From contig NC_034411.1 in assembly GCF_002078875.1 (NCBI RefSeq), positions 56,841,238 through 56,905,237 of the forward strand: a stretch of 64,000 bases of DNA, in the 5' to 3' direction. This document shows positions 14,501 to 25,434 of this stretch, one piece after another. This DNA is from Numida meleagris. Its lineage: Eukaryota > Chordata > Aves > Galliformes > Numididae. A program made the translations under genes and the position numbers. Numbering within the stretch: the stretch's first letter is position 1; every line of letters begins with the position of its first letter. Under the pieces are notes generated by a model. It was given only the letters and a program-made list of their open reading frames with translations, ran no database searches and was not told where the DNA came from.

Positions 14501-17500
14501 CACTTCTCGCTATTTAGGACCTCTTTGCAGCAGGTAGCTTACTAATATTACCAGAACTGTTTTGCAGACAGCTAGACCAGGTTTGGGATGCTGCAGTCTG
14601 TTGTGTAAAGATTTTGTTTGTTGTTGTTACATAGAGACAAACAGATGCATGCATAGTTTAAGGTTTTCTAACAAGAGCCTTGTTAGAACCTTGCAGCAAC
14701 ACGCTGCAAGCACCAGGCTCAATTTTCCACCTCTCTCTCTCCCTTCCATATTCTCTTTCAACCTTCCTTGAAAAGCAAGAATTGAGAAGAAAAACATGAA
14801 ATGAAGAAAGAATATGGGAATCTAACACATAACAGGAGGGCAAATAAAATTAAAGAATCAGACCTCATTACTGACAAAAGCAACACATGAACTTTTTATA
14901 TTTTTTAACTTGAGAGACTGCTAGAACAAAATGTAAGGTTTCTCAACCAGAACAGTAACAACTGAAGAAAATGTCCTGTTTTGTTTTAAAAATATTTTCT
15001 GAGAAAGTTTGTTTTGGAATCAAAAACATTGTAATCCAGGGATGAATCTCTGTCTATCACTGCTTCCTTTACGTGGGAGGAAGCAATAAAAGCTTTGCTT
15101 TGTAAACACTATAGTGGTCGGGAATAGGTGGTTGAGTGTCTGGAAAACTGCAATCCTGAGAACATGTCAAAAGCCTTTTGGAGCTGGGAAGATGGCAAGA
15201 TGATAACATGGTTACAGAGCAGGGTTATTTCCACCACTCATCTGTAGGGATGAAGTCAAAGAGAATTCCACCAGCAGTTTCAGTGACCTGGTGGAAAGGC
15301 TCAAGTACAGGCTGCAGATACTGAATGCCAAAGAGACTGATGAACTGACTACACAGCAGGTCCCAGTGATACATAGTGATACACAGGGAAACCTCTCACT
15401 TTCCTTTGCAAAAGAAAAACAAAATATTCTTCTGCCACAGTCCACTTCTCTTCACTTTTCACTAGGTCTGTCCATCTCCCCTACTCTCCCTCTACTCTTC
15501 CACTGTGTATTTCCTATGGCAAAAAAGAACATCGATATTTCTTTTAAGGAATAATCACTCTGGATTAAGTGTCTTCCTGTGTTGACTCTCCTCATTCTTT
15601 GCCTACCATGTACTTAGCTGCTTTCTGTCATCCTTTTTTCACAGCGTTCCATGCCACTCCAAGTTTTAAGGCACATCAGTTAACTAACTGCTGTGCAATT
15701 AACACGGAAGACGTGCAAAATAGTGGATTTTCTTTCTAATATCCATGACTCTCACTTGCAGTTGCTGTGTCATGTCTGTCCATGAAGTAAGAATGTCTAG
15801 ACTAAGTTGGTAATGTCACTATTACAAAAACATGTGGAATTTTCCAAAACCACTGGGATCTGAGAAGGACTATGTTCTCATCATTTTGTGTGCCTGACAT
15901 AATGACTAAAGACATAGACTTTAACACTGAAAGACCTTTGAGAAAGAATTTCATCTGCAAAGAAGATAGTAATAAATAATGAATTTCACATAAGGGCATG
16001 ATCATCTTCTGCCTTTATAAAGGGCATGGTAAAAGTGTAGAAAACATACCATACATATTTAAAAAAAAAAAACAACACAAAAACTTACCCACACTTGCCA
16101 AAGGCAGCAGAATGTTTGCTCATGTTTATAAAAACTATTTTTAAGTAGGGATAACCCTCACCAACTCAGCTCTATTCACGAACAGGAGGATATTTAATAA
16201 ATTTTACTAAGGTGAAATGAAATGGATACTTCAACCATACCAACACAGCTATTAGGCTAAATAAATCAGCAAAAAGAAGTTAGCAGTACTGAAAAAAATG
16301 TGTTACACATGTCGTATGTCCTTCATTCACCTCTAATTTTCCAAATTCAATTTTTTTATGCTTTTCAAAGACTTGCTTCTGTTGATCCAAATTCCTTGTC
16401 TGGAGTCCAGAAGGGGAAGGGAGTTGCTGAGACTCTCAGATCTTGGTTGGCCTGAACCACTGAATGTGACTGAATATGCCTGAAGTCCACAGAGGCAAAA
16501 GCTGAGGTTTACACTCAAAACCTTTTCAGAACTAAGAAGAGGATTTACTCTTAAAAAAAAAAAAAAAAAAAAAAAAGTAATAATAAAAATTTACAGAGAT
16601 CATTGTTTTTCTTCTCCAAGAAGAATGCAGAAGGCCTACTCCTGTTGTTCCTATGAAATGCTCTTAGATTTATTATATGCTATTGCAGCCTAAGGTCACT
16701 CAAGGGACAAGGATGTTTTAAAGGTAGCTTGAGCCACAGCAAGGTAGTACAAAAAGCCTTCAAGGAGCTTACCAAAGAGCTGTAACTTCACACAGTGGGG
16801 GTATTATCAGCAAAAGACATTATTATACTACAACTCTCTAAATACCTTACAAAACTATTTAAGTGTCTACTTTTAACAAGAAAGAGATGTTATAAATTAG
16901 ACCGCATCAAATCAGATCATAGAAAAATATTTATTAATTCGAGTAAGCAAAAACACAAGCAAAACGCAGCGCTGGGCGGCTGGGGAGTCACAACTTCGGC
17001 AACAGCACGCAATCTGAGCGGGGTTTGAGTCCCGTCTTTTATACCGTCCTTAGTTCCTGTATACGCGACCTTCCAGTGTATGTGGGCCGTTGCTAGGGGG
17101 TCGGCGTCTGGGATAAGGTTCGTAGTTATCTTCACCGCTTCCAGCGGTTCCGTTGTTGTAACATTGTTTATGTTTCCTGATGTCCTGACAAGGGGGCTTC
17201 TTACAAAGCAGTCCTCGATTTGCCTAACAATTATCACCATATCAGGATGTTTGCCCGCAGCCTGTACACCCAACGGCCAGGTCGTTAGCACTTCCCTTTA
17301 CAATGAACAAACGACTTTACATCTTATCACAAGAGATAAAAAGGTAAAATAGATTCAGTAGCTGCCAGCACACTAATAAAAGCAAAAGCAGAGAAGAAAA
17401 CACGGCCTTCTGCCAGTCACACTCTTCCTCTTCCAGAAATCTCTTTTCAAGAATAATTCTAAAGATGCTGTTATTTGTAGTACGATCATAGAATTTGTAA

Positions 17501-20500
17501 CAAGAAGAGTGTACAGATGGGGTTGCTTTTATTGGGTGCTGATAATACTATTGAATATACAGAGTAAGCCCACAGTCACTCCCATTTTTCCTCTGCAGAT
17601 GTTGCTACTGCCACCATTCAGCAATTTTAGGCTGAACAGGAAGACACAGTAACCTTACAGAGTAAGTGAAGAAATTACGTAGAATGTTTATGAAGGATAA
17701 TAAGGAGTGTCAAAAAATTAGTGATCCACAAAGGAGTACAGCAATAAGACAAATACGGTATCAGAGCAACTCACTATGACACATTACTAAGCTTGCTGTT
17801 AACCGACTACAGGCACACCTTAAGCCCTGGCTCCTGTGGCTATTTTCCAAAGTGATGGGCTGACAGAGAGACCATTATTTACCTCTGCATTCTTTGAACA
17901 TAGCTCTTCAAAATACAAAAGGCAGACTATCAAAAGATTCTTGCTTCACAACGTGGAAACTTTGTATTTCAGACAGAAGAGCACTTGAGAACTGACCCAT
18001 TTGATCGTGTCAGAAAGAGCACAATGGAAGACAAACAAGATCTTTATTTAGGTCAACTTGCCTACATGTCTTCAGAGAGACGAACTGGGAAAAGGTGTAT
18101 CTGAATTTTTTCAATGCCCTAAAAATTACATTTTTTTTTGCATTAATTCTCTCTTTTCCCTAGCTATCTTACTAACTCAACGCTGAATCGTTAAACAATA
18201 GCCAAAAGCCCTTCCTTATTCTGCTCAATGGAATGTGCTCTCCATCACACTGCATTTACAATATCCACTGCTGTCATATAAGCTCTTTTATGGTATTGAC
18301 CTGTGCAACATCTGCGCAGGAAAGGAAAGTTTATTTAGGGTTGGGTTTTCTTCAGTGCAAGAAGTGTATTTTTACTTTGTTTCAATTTCTTTCCTCTGTT
18401 ATTTTCAAAATTCCAAGATGTTATAAAATAACTTCTCTGAAAATGTCATATTTGATGACGATGACATGTGACACTGACAAATCCTGTTAGACAGAGCATT
18501 CTTTAAAATAAGTATTTATTCAGTTCCAATTGTGTGTTCACAGTGATGTTTACCAATATACTATTTTCTAACACTAACTTCAGAGAGAGAAACTTTTCTA
18601 ACTTTCCATGCTTTCAAACCTTTACCTTGTTCCGCTCCTCCTTTCAGCTGATATCAACATTCAGTCTTAAGCCAGATCAGAACAATTCAGTCATTGCATA
18701 TTTCTACTGATACTAGTGAAAGAATGCCAAGAAAAAATTTTTAAGAGTAGAGGCTGGAAGGAAGCCTTGCATAATTTTGTATCTTTGACCTTGCCTGAAA
18801 TTGAAGCCAGCTTGTCCCTGGCAGGTAGGCAATTACTGCAAAATTAAAGAAAGGAAATAAAAATCTTAAGACACAGCTTTAGCCAGAGGTCTGAATGTTC
18901 AAGCAGAACCTCTGAGCACACATGACACTAATCATGGTCCCATTCCTTTGTGGAGTCTGAACAGACTAAATGGCTGAAGCAGGCACACTAGTCTAATCCA
19001 TCAGCGGGGAGTTGAAACTTAAATTCATAGGCACAACGTGGATATTTTCAACCACATGGTCAGCCAGCAACGTTAATAGAAATGCACAAGCCCCACAGCT
19101 GGATGTAGTTCATTTGATTCCAAGCTCTGCACTGCAGTTGTAGCCAGGGAAACCAAAAGCACTCACATCATGCACTCAGGAGTGCGACTGAAAACTTTCA
19201 CCGTGGTTTTCATTCTCCAGCTCAACTACATAAGGGAGGAGAGCATTTTGCAGCCTGTCCTAAATGTCACCCTGTTTAGTCTATGCTGGTAGCAGTACCT
19301 AACCTATCAAGCTCAAAATGAGCTCAAGTACACTACAGAAAGCTGCAAATCACACCTGACTATGGCCTATCAACACATGAAGTGACCACTCAGGCCACAT
19401 GAGAGCTCTGAAACAGTGCAAATATTTTCCTGACTTGGAAGGGGCCAACAAGGATTATCAAGTCCAACTCCACACAGCACCACCCAAAATTCAAACCTTA
19501 TGTCTGAGAGCATTGTCCAGACACTCCTTCAACTCTGGCAGCTTGCGCTGTGACCACTGCCCTGGGAAGCCTGTACCAGTGCCAATCACCCTCTGGTGAA
19601 GAACCTTGTCCCAGTCTCCAACCTGACCTTCCCTTGACGCAGCCCCATGCTGTTCCCTTGTGCCCTGTCACTGTCACTGGAGAACAGAGATCAGCACCTG
19701 CCCCTGAAGAACTGTAGGCTGCCATGAGGCCTCCACTCAGCCTCCTCTGCTCTGGGCTGCACAAACCAAGGGACCTCAGCTGTTCCTCATATGGCTTGCC
19801 CTCTAGGCCCTCCACCATCTTTGTAGCCCTCCTTTGGATGCTCTCTAATAGCATTATGTCCTTCTTATATTGTGGCACCCAAACCCACACCCAGTGCTTG
19901 AAGTGAGGCTGCACAGCACAGAGCAGAGTGGGACAGTTCCTCCCCTCGCTCAGTGGCAGTGCTGAGTCTGATGGAACCCCAGGGAATGACATTATATTTC
20001 TGAGCTGCATGCCAGACATTTTAACCAGAAGGATACTGTGAGAAACAGTATCAAAAGCTTTGCTGAAATCCAGAAAGATTACATCAACTGGCTTTCCCCG
20101 GTCAACTAGGTGGGTAACCTTGTCATAAAAGTTAATTAAGTTTGTTAATTATGTTCATTAAACAGGACTTACACCTCATAAACCTGAGTTGGCCATGCCA
20201 ATGACTGCACTGTCTTTCAGATGTTTTTCAATAATTCCCAGAAGAATCTTCTCCATAATTCTACTAGGCACTGAAGGGAGACTGACCAGTCTGTAGTTAA
20301 CCAGGGTGTTCTTTCTTGCCCTTCCTGAAAACTGGAACAACGTTTGCTAGCTTCCAGTCAACATGGACCTCTCCAGACTCCCAGGGTCATTGAAAAATAA
20401 TTAGGAGGTCTCATGATGACATGAACCAGCTCTCTGAGTACACTGGAACAAATCCCATTGAGACTCCCAAGCTAATATGCATCCAGTCGAAGCAGTAAGT

Positions 20501-23500
20501 CCCACCAAATTTAGGGCTGGCTGGCAATTTATTGTTACTGCAGTCACGGTCCTCCAACTCAGTGCTGAAGACAGAGTCAAAGGTGGTCTGAAACACCTCT
20601 GCTTCCTCTGCATCCCTATTTGTGATGTGACCATCCTCATCAAGTAAGAAAACCACATTATCTCTGGTCCTCCTTTTGCTTTTAACATATTATTTCCCAC
20701 AGTACTGGCCAGCTTCAACTCTAATTGAGTTTTGGCCCCACAAATTTTCTTCTTACAGTGACAAACAGCCTCTCTGTAGTCCTCCCACGTCACCCAATCT
20801 CACTTCCAGCAGCCATATATTTTCTGCCTAAGCTCTGAAGAGGATTCCTGAACAGGTAAGCTGCCTGCATTGACTTCCAGTGTTTTGAAATTGCCTGTTC
20901 CTGTGCTTTTAAGAGGTCATACTTAAAAACTGACGAGTACTGATGGACCCTAATGCCTTCCAAAGCACGTTCCCAGTGGACCCTACTAACTAGTTTCCTG
21001 AGCAGCTCTTCTAGAGTTAAGAGTCTCCCCTGATTACAGCAATGGCAGATGTCAACAATAAAAGATCCGCATCAGGCTAAGTGTCTCAATTGTTAAGGGG
21101 CTCATGATTCAAATCTTAAACATTAAACTGCATGTAGAAACCAACAGACAACTGGAACCAGATTTACAGAATCAGAAGGCTGGAAGGGAGGGACCTCAAA
21201 GAGGTTTTTAGTCCAAACACCTGTTCAAAGCAGGGTCAAAACTGGATTCAGGCCACGTTGCAGAAGGGTACATGCAATTGAGTTTTGAAAACCTTCAAGA
21301 GAGACCACTCAACCTTTTGGGGCAACATGTTCAAATACTTAATTATTCTCCTAGGGCACTGTTCCCCCCCCCCCATACTCAGCATAAGAACCTCGATTGC
21401 TTCAAATTAAAATGTTGTCTCATGCTCCCACTGTGCACATCCATACAGATACGGGGTTCATCTTCCTGAAAACATCCTTGAAGGTACAGGAAGGCAGCTA
21501 TCATGGGCAGGATCTGAGCCTCACCCAAGCCTCTCCAGGCTGACCCAGCCCAGCTCGGCTTCTCTTCACCCACGAAGAGCTTCTCTCCTTGACCACCTTG
21601 GTGGCCCTCCATTGACTTCAATCCAATTTAAATTGACCTTTCCTGTATCAGAGGACTCAAACCCAGTACTTCAGATGGGATCTAACAAGTGCTGAGAATA
21701 AAGAAAAAACTCCTCTTGATTTGTCAGTCTGTACGTAGCCCACCACACTTAATTTTCACTGTTAGGAAACTGAAAACAGTGCAGAGCCTCCCAGGGATGC
21801 CAGCTTTATTATGATATCCTTCAGTGTCCTCAACCTTCAGACAAAAACAAGGTTTTGTCCCACCCAGTGCTTTAGCTTAATCTTCAGGCTGATAAGAAGT
21901 CCCCTAAATAACAACAAGGGAAAGTAACCATGCCTACAGCTGTGCAGGCACCTATCCTGTACCATTCCTCATGGTATCTGCACTGGTCTGTAATTGTAAA
22001 TGTAAATGTAAGCTGTAAAACAAAGCAGATTCTGGGAGTACATACCAGGAGTCCCACTGTCTTAATTTGTTAAGTAGATTGTTTAAATTCACAGAGTATT
22101 GCACAAGCTGTATCTATCCTCCCTGTGAATTGAGGAAGACAACTGAATAAAAGTTTAAAAGAAGTCAGAACACTATTTTGTGTTTCACAGGTGCATAAAA
22201 TACTAAATAAAGAAAATTCGGACTGGACTTTTAGAAGAAAGTAAAAGGAAAAAAAAATGATACCAGGCTTCCAAAATACTTTTATTTTTTAAGAGTATTC
22301 CCACATTATTTTTTAAAACCTCACAGTTTACTATCTTATGTACTTCAAAATACTTAAGTCATTAGAAGAAACGCACACTTCCAATGTCTCGGCTCAGAGT
22401 CTACCTGAAATGTTTTGATTTTTTTTCCTAATCAGAAATTATTGATCTGTAAAAACTAACACACATTCTAATTCAAGTGTCATCAGTAAATGACTTCTCC
22501 AGCACTGACAAAGAAAAAGTCTGAAACTATCAACATGAAAAACCATTTATTTTGTTACTCCTTCCCCCCCCCCCCCCCCCAACATTTCAGCTTTTAAACA
22601 CATGGAAAAATTTTAGTGAAATAAGTGAACCAGACAAAAATCCAATGAGAAGTGCTGGCCAACTTGAATTGAAAGCCTCAAACCTAAGGAAGAATTATGT
22701 TGCTCTTCAGTGGCAGCAAGCTGGTCAGTCATACAAAAGCAGCAGATGAGCCTGGAAAGACCACGAATAGCACATTCAGCTTTGAGGGACAAAGGTAAAA
22801 AAAACAAAAAACAGAAGACAGTAAATGGAAAGATGTGCTAGGAGATCACATAAATAGAAGGATCACCATCTCCCATGACTGCTCAATGCTTGATGTTTTC
22901 ACTCAGTTGTTCTTCAGGAAGAATGATGGGTTAATAAATCCCTGCAGGTCTCCCACCATCCAGGAAATCCTGCCCATGCATAGCACCAGAAGAGTGACAC
23001 GTGATAGGAAAGTCTACAGCTGAGCTAAAATTATGCCTGCAACAACAAGAGCTGCTAAAAGCAGAGGTGATTCTATACTACTTCCCTCACCTACCCACAT
23101 CCTCCCTCACCCAGTGGTCACTCAGTTCACAATAGCTGAGCACCTCCATGTAACATGGAGAGGCTCCTGAAACCACCCACAAGTCAGGTCTACATGACAA
23201 CCTTCTGTGTATGGGGACTTTACATCTTTTCCCTAATGGGACAAGATCACCTCATCAACAGAAGCTGGCAACAGAGAAGTTGCGTTCAAGCTGCACAGGC
23301 ATCTATGGCTAGCAAGCACATGCATAGAAATAGGGGAATGCAAGCAAGACAGTGCTTTCCAGAAATGATTTTTTCATATTTTTAAACAAGCAGACAAACA
23401 AAAATGAAAAACAACAAAAAACAAACACCACCACACCCAGAAACTTATCTGAAACTACGTTTTCCCCATCTACCCAAATAAAGGTAGCAATAATGCATGC

Positions 23501-25434
23501 AACTAGGATAAAGGCAGGCATAAAGAGTTTCCCTGTTTACTTTGAGCAATATCACCTCTATTGTTTCCCACTGCACAACCTGGAACACTAAGCATGTAAG
23601 TCAACTCCTTTCTTACCCCTAACACTGGAATGGCACCATCAACATACTGCCAAATGCATTGGCTGGTGATAAAGAACTTTTATTTCCAGCTCCAGTTTTC
23701 CCACCATTCTGACTTCCTAACATGATGTTTAGGCCACGTATACTCTTGTTTTACTCAGGCCAATATCATCTAGTATCTGTACAGTCTTTCAAGCTCTACC
23801 TAAATAAATGATCACTATGGTAACTGAAACAGTGCTGCATGGTTGTTTACAGCTTTTTACTTGTTTCTGTATAGACGACATATATTTCATCTGAAAACTT
23901 AAGTCAGCACAGGATGAATGCTTTGCCAGTTCTTGGAGAACAACTGTGGTCTAGAAAATAAGAATGTGATTCAAAAGCGTACATAAGCGCATGCAAAAGT
24001 TTAAATTCGTGTTTAACTCCAGTCTTGAAGTGATTATGTCTATCTAATCACGTTTCCATTCGAACAGCATATGATTTTTCACTATCACAACCCATTTTGA
24101 GGGCTAGAAAAAGACGGGCTGTTTTCACCATCTGCTGCAATGCCTTAATTTGGGACATCCTGTCCTTCCCAGAACAGAACAAAGTTATGAAACAAGCTGT
24201 AGCCCATTACCTTTAAGAATGCTTTTCACCAGTATAGTTGCCAGGACAAGAAAAAAACAAAACAAAACAATCCTCCACACAGAAACAATCATAGAACATA
24301 TGGACGTGTGGCATTTTTCTTAATGTTCGAACAAACACGCAAATGCATTGTGCAACATGTCATGTTAGAAAATATGCCTGGTGTGCCAGAGCATGGTGGC
24401 CAGTTCACTTAAAACAGTAACCAAGTAATAGGTAAACCTAGAAAGGCATCTTGTTTTGAAAGTTAATGGATATACTAAGCAGTAAAAGCTGCTGCAGTTC
24501 CACAGAAGCTTCCTTCCAGGAAGGCCACAGTTCAACCTTGATAATGACTTCAGCCTCATAACGATCACCCCGGGCAGTCTGGACAGTCTTATTTTCACAT
24601 CTCTACAGGAAGGATAATTATAATACAGCTGTGTGGCTAAAACTGGAAGCTGACTTACCTGCTAAGAATGGCTCTGGACACCGGTCCTCTGAACCAGGAC
24701 TGAAAGGGGCTCCAAGAAGTATTCGGAGGCAAACTTTTAAAGTACAGTGTTTCAAATCCTGTACAAAGCTAGTTTTTAATGCTTCCTCTGTCCTGCCGAA
24801 ATCTTTTACGAATTTCTAGTCATATTTCCCTATTTTAATCTGTTTGCCTTCCACTACATGAAGTAGTTAAAACCACACGAAGAAAACTGGTTAATCACTA
24901 ATACTCGGAAAGAATCAAGACGATTCAAGCGCGAGCGTCTCCAAGAGACGAAAAGGAAGCGACAAGCCAAGAGCTCCCCCGGCTCCTCCAGGTAGGCTGC
25001 TGCTAGTAACTAAGCACAGCACCGCCAGCGCTGTACTGCCGCCCGCCGCAGGAGGACGAGGCGACCCCGCAGCGCTGCTGGTACTGAAGGCAGCCAGCTG
25101 CTCCTGCAGAGCCCAGCCGAGGACTTCCTAGGGGGCTCAGAGGGCTCCGCGAAGACGAGCCTCTCCCGACCCCCGGAGGAGCAGCCTGGAGCCACCCGCC
25201 CGCGTAGCGCCGCGGAGCTGCCCACCGGGCCCGCCCGGCCCTTACCAGAGAGAGCACTTTGTATGTGTTGGGGTCCTTGCTTTTGCCGCCCGGAGCTTTC
25301 TCCGGCTCCTCGGCCACCTCCAGGGCCGGCAACATGGGCACGGCCGCAGCCTGCAGCTCGCCGTCGGCCGCCCCTCTCTCGCCGAGGCCCTCCTGGCGGC
25401 CGTTACCCGCTGCCTTCTCCCCGTTGCCCTGCAT
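2485..25434 (-). CDS. ENPP1: ENPP1, exons 1-6 (5' part of gene)
   Basis: Ectonucleotide pyrophosphatase/phosphodiesterase 1, a type II membrane ecto-enzyme that cleaves extracellular ATP to AMP and pyrophosphate. Coding exons on the minus strand, in transcript order: 25246-25434, 12118-12190, 10386-10502, 8074-8199, 7847-7907, 2485-2582. All have AG acceptors and GT donors and the phases join without a shift, giving about 221 residues. Domains: cytosolic tail 1-62, membrane anchor about 64-80, somatomedin-B-like domain 1 (Cys91-Cys123), domain 2 (Cys132-Cys167), linker, then the start of the phosphodiesterase domain with the first metal-ligand Asp at 201. From the KDPNTYK motif to this Asp the spacing equals that of human ENPP1 as I recall it. 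The catalytic Thr and the remainder of the enzyme lie left of the window. Assigned to ENPP1 rather than ENPP3 by [11 protein letters not shown] and by [12 protein letters not shown]. The start codon was chosen by alignment to the human amino end. Confidence 0.95.
5340..5990 (-). repeat. CR1 LINE, 5'-truncated, with open ORF2 C-terminal part
   Basis: The minus strand contains the carboxyl part of the CR1 ORF2 protein (after the reverse transcriptase): [20 protein letters not shown], then [23 protein letters not shown] and GDLIALF. The frame runs 190 codons without a stop (5414-5986). The similarity begins abruptly near 5990, as expected of 5' truncation during reverse transcription, and continues past the stop to about 5340. 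The terminal CR1 microsatellite is not obvious. Confidence 0.9.
6438..6464. repeat. poly-A run (about 27)
   Basis: Near-uninterrupted A tract on the plus strand in ENPP1 intron 5, followed by A-rich sequence with interspersed C. It could be the tail of a retroposed sequence, but nothing recognisable precedes it. Confidence 0.9.
7847..7907 (-). CDS. ENPP1: ENPP1 exon 5: linker before catalytic domain
   Basis: 61 bp, acceptor TTTTAAG, donor GTGAGG. Encodes [19 protein letters not shown], aligning with human KSWVEEPCESINEPQCP, the linker between the second somatomedin-B-like module and the phosphodiesterase domain. Flanking split Gly codons keep the frame. Separated from exon 4 by only 166 bp. 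Confidence 0.95.
8074..8199 (-). CDS. ENPP1: ENPP1 exon 4: somatomedin-B-like domain 2
   Basis: 126 bp, acceptor TTATAG, donor GTAAAT. Encodes the second eight-cysteine module, residues 128-168: [21 protein letters not shown], then [11 protein letters not shown]. Joins exon 3 through a split Ala codon and exon 5 through a split Gly codon. Confidence 0.96.
8200..10385. other. ENPP1 intron 3: no gene seen
   Basis: AT-rich to 9650, then a moderately GC-richer stretch (about 9660-10360) with several short overlapping open frames on both strands and no recognisable protein. No LINE or LTR signature noticed. Confidence 0.55.
10386..10502 (-). CDS. ENPP1: ENPP1 exon 3: somatomedin-B-like domain 1
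   Basis: 117 bp, acceptor TTACAG, donor GTAAGG. Encodes residues 88-126 with the eight cysteines of a somatomedin-B-like module, including [14 protein letters not shown] and [11 protein letters not shown]. The module is an extracellular disulphide knot. The open frame continuing past the donor is intronic. Confidence 0.96.
10503..12117. other. ENPP1 intron 2: no gene seen
   Basis: Unique-looking AT-rich sequence with an A10 run near 11700 and a T13 run near 11796. The short open frames at 11023-11317 lie on opposite strands of the same stretch and match nothing known to me. Confidence 0.6.
12118..12190 (-). CDS. ENPP1: ENPP1 exon 2: transmembrane anchor
   Basis: 73 bp, acceptor CACAG, donor GTAAGT. 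Encodes residues 64-87, starting with the hydrophobic [17 protein letters not shown] and followed by KPSCSKD. This is the single signal-anchor helix of a type II membrane protein, almost identical to human ENPP1. One base is left for the split Val codon with exon 3. Confidence 0.95.
12191..16882. other. ENPP1 intron 1, 3' part: no gene seen
   Basis: AT-rich sequence with an A-run near 16551-16577. Short frames at 13093-13443, 14562-14843 and 15212-15554 have no homology I recognise and no coding-like features. Confidence 0.6.
16551..16577. repeat. poly-A run
   Basis: Long A tract on the plus strand (equivalently poly-T on the coding strand of ENPP1), followed by an AT-rich stretch. About 300 bp left of the solo LTR. 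Confidence 0.9.
16888..17331 (-). mobile_element. solo LTR of an endogenous retrovirus-like element
   Basis: 444 bp, read on the minus strand: begins TGTGATAAGATG, ends TTATAACA, giving TG...CA termini and an imperfect inverted repeat (TGTGATAA/TGTTATAA). A TATAAAA box lies at 17037-17043 and an AATAAA signal at 16930-16935, in the order and spacing expected of U3-R-U5. The element is flanked on both sides by the 5-bp direct repeat AGAGA (16883-16887 and 17332-17336), a target-site duplication. No internal retroviral genes adjoin it, so it is a solo LTR left by recombination. It is notably richer in CpG than the surrounding intron. The 5-bp duplication fits several retroviral classes; the family was not identified. 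A 124-codon frame inside it is incidental. Confidence 0.85.
17337..19424. other. ENPP1 intron 1, middle part: no gene seen
   Basis: AT-rich intron between the solo LTR and the next CR1 copy. Short overlapping frames at 18233-18490 are not recognisable. Confidence 0.6.
19425..20960 (-). repeat. CR1 LINE, internally deleted, with reverse-transcriptase remnants
   Basis: About 1.5 kb. From high to low coordinates the minus strand shows ORF2 pieces in order: [20 protein letters not shown] (about 20790), the [20 protein letters not shown] block (about 20650), the reverse-transcriptase [12 protein letters not shown] block (about 20300), [13 protein letters not shown] (about 20060) and, immediately afterwards, the C-terminal [20 protein letters not shown] (about 19870). 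The stretch that normally separates the last two, including the YxDD motif of the reverse transcriptase, is missing. Frameshifts and stops occur, so the element is dead. The 3' end near 19430 resembles an older CR1 subfamily. Confidence 0.88.
21167..21705 (-). repeat. CR1 LINE fragment, older subfamily
   Basis: The plus strand starts at AATCAGAAGGCTGGAAGGGA and runs through CR1-type blocks to GTACTTCAGATGGGATCTAA, the complement of the CR1 3' end. Diverged, with a short C-run at about 21364-21373. It lies only 200 bp from the 19.4-20.9 kb copy in the same orientation. Confidence 0.78.
21706..24919. other. ENPP1 intron 1, 5' part: no gene seen
   Basis: AT-rich sequence with a poly-C run at about 22564-22580. 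No exon, LINE or LTR recognised. Composition changes abruptly to CpG-rich at about 24920. Confidence 0.6.
22564..22580. repeat. poly-C run (about 16)
   Basis: Unusually long C homopolymer on the plus strand (poly-G on the strand that is transcribed as ENPP1 pre-mRNA). The ten-C run at about 21364 is a smaller example 1.2 kb away. Confidence 0.9.
25246..25434 (-). CDS. ENPP1: ENPP1 exon 1: cytosolic tail and start codon
   Basis: 63 codons from ATG at 25434 to Leu63, then donor GTAAGG. The tail contains AGNGR and a QAAA...AEEPEK stretch alignable to human ENPP1, and ends in [11 protein letters not shown]. Start context has G at -3 and C at +4. The frame stays open for 95 more codons upstream, to an ATG at 25719, so a longer amino end cannot be excluded from sequence. 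Very GC-rich, inside the CpG island. Confidence 0.9.

Noticed and set aside
15212..15560. Possible CR1 or coding fragment
   Set aside because: Phrases vaguely resemble coiled-coil coding, but I could not match an element or protein block convincingly.
16917..17291. 124-codon minus frame that could be taken for a gene
   Set aside because: It lies wholly inside the solo LTR and spans its TATA box and polyadenylation region.
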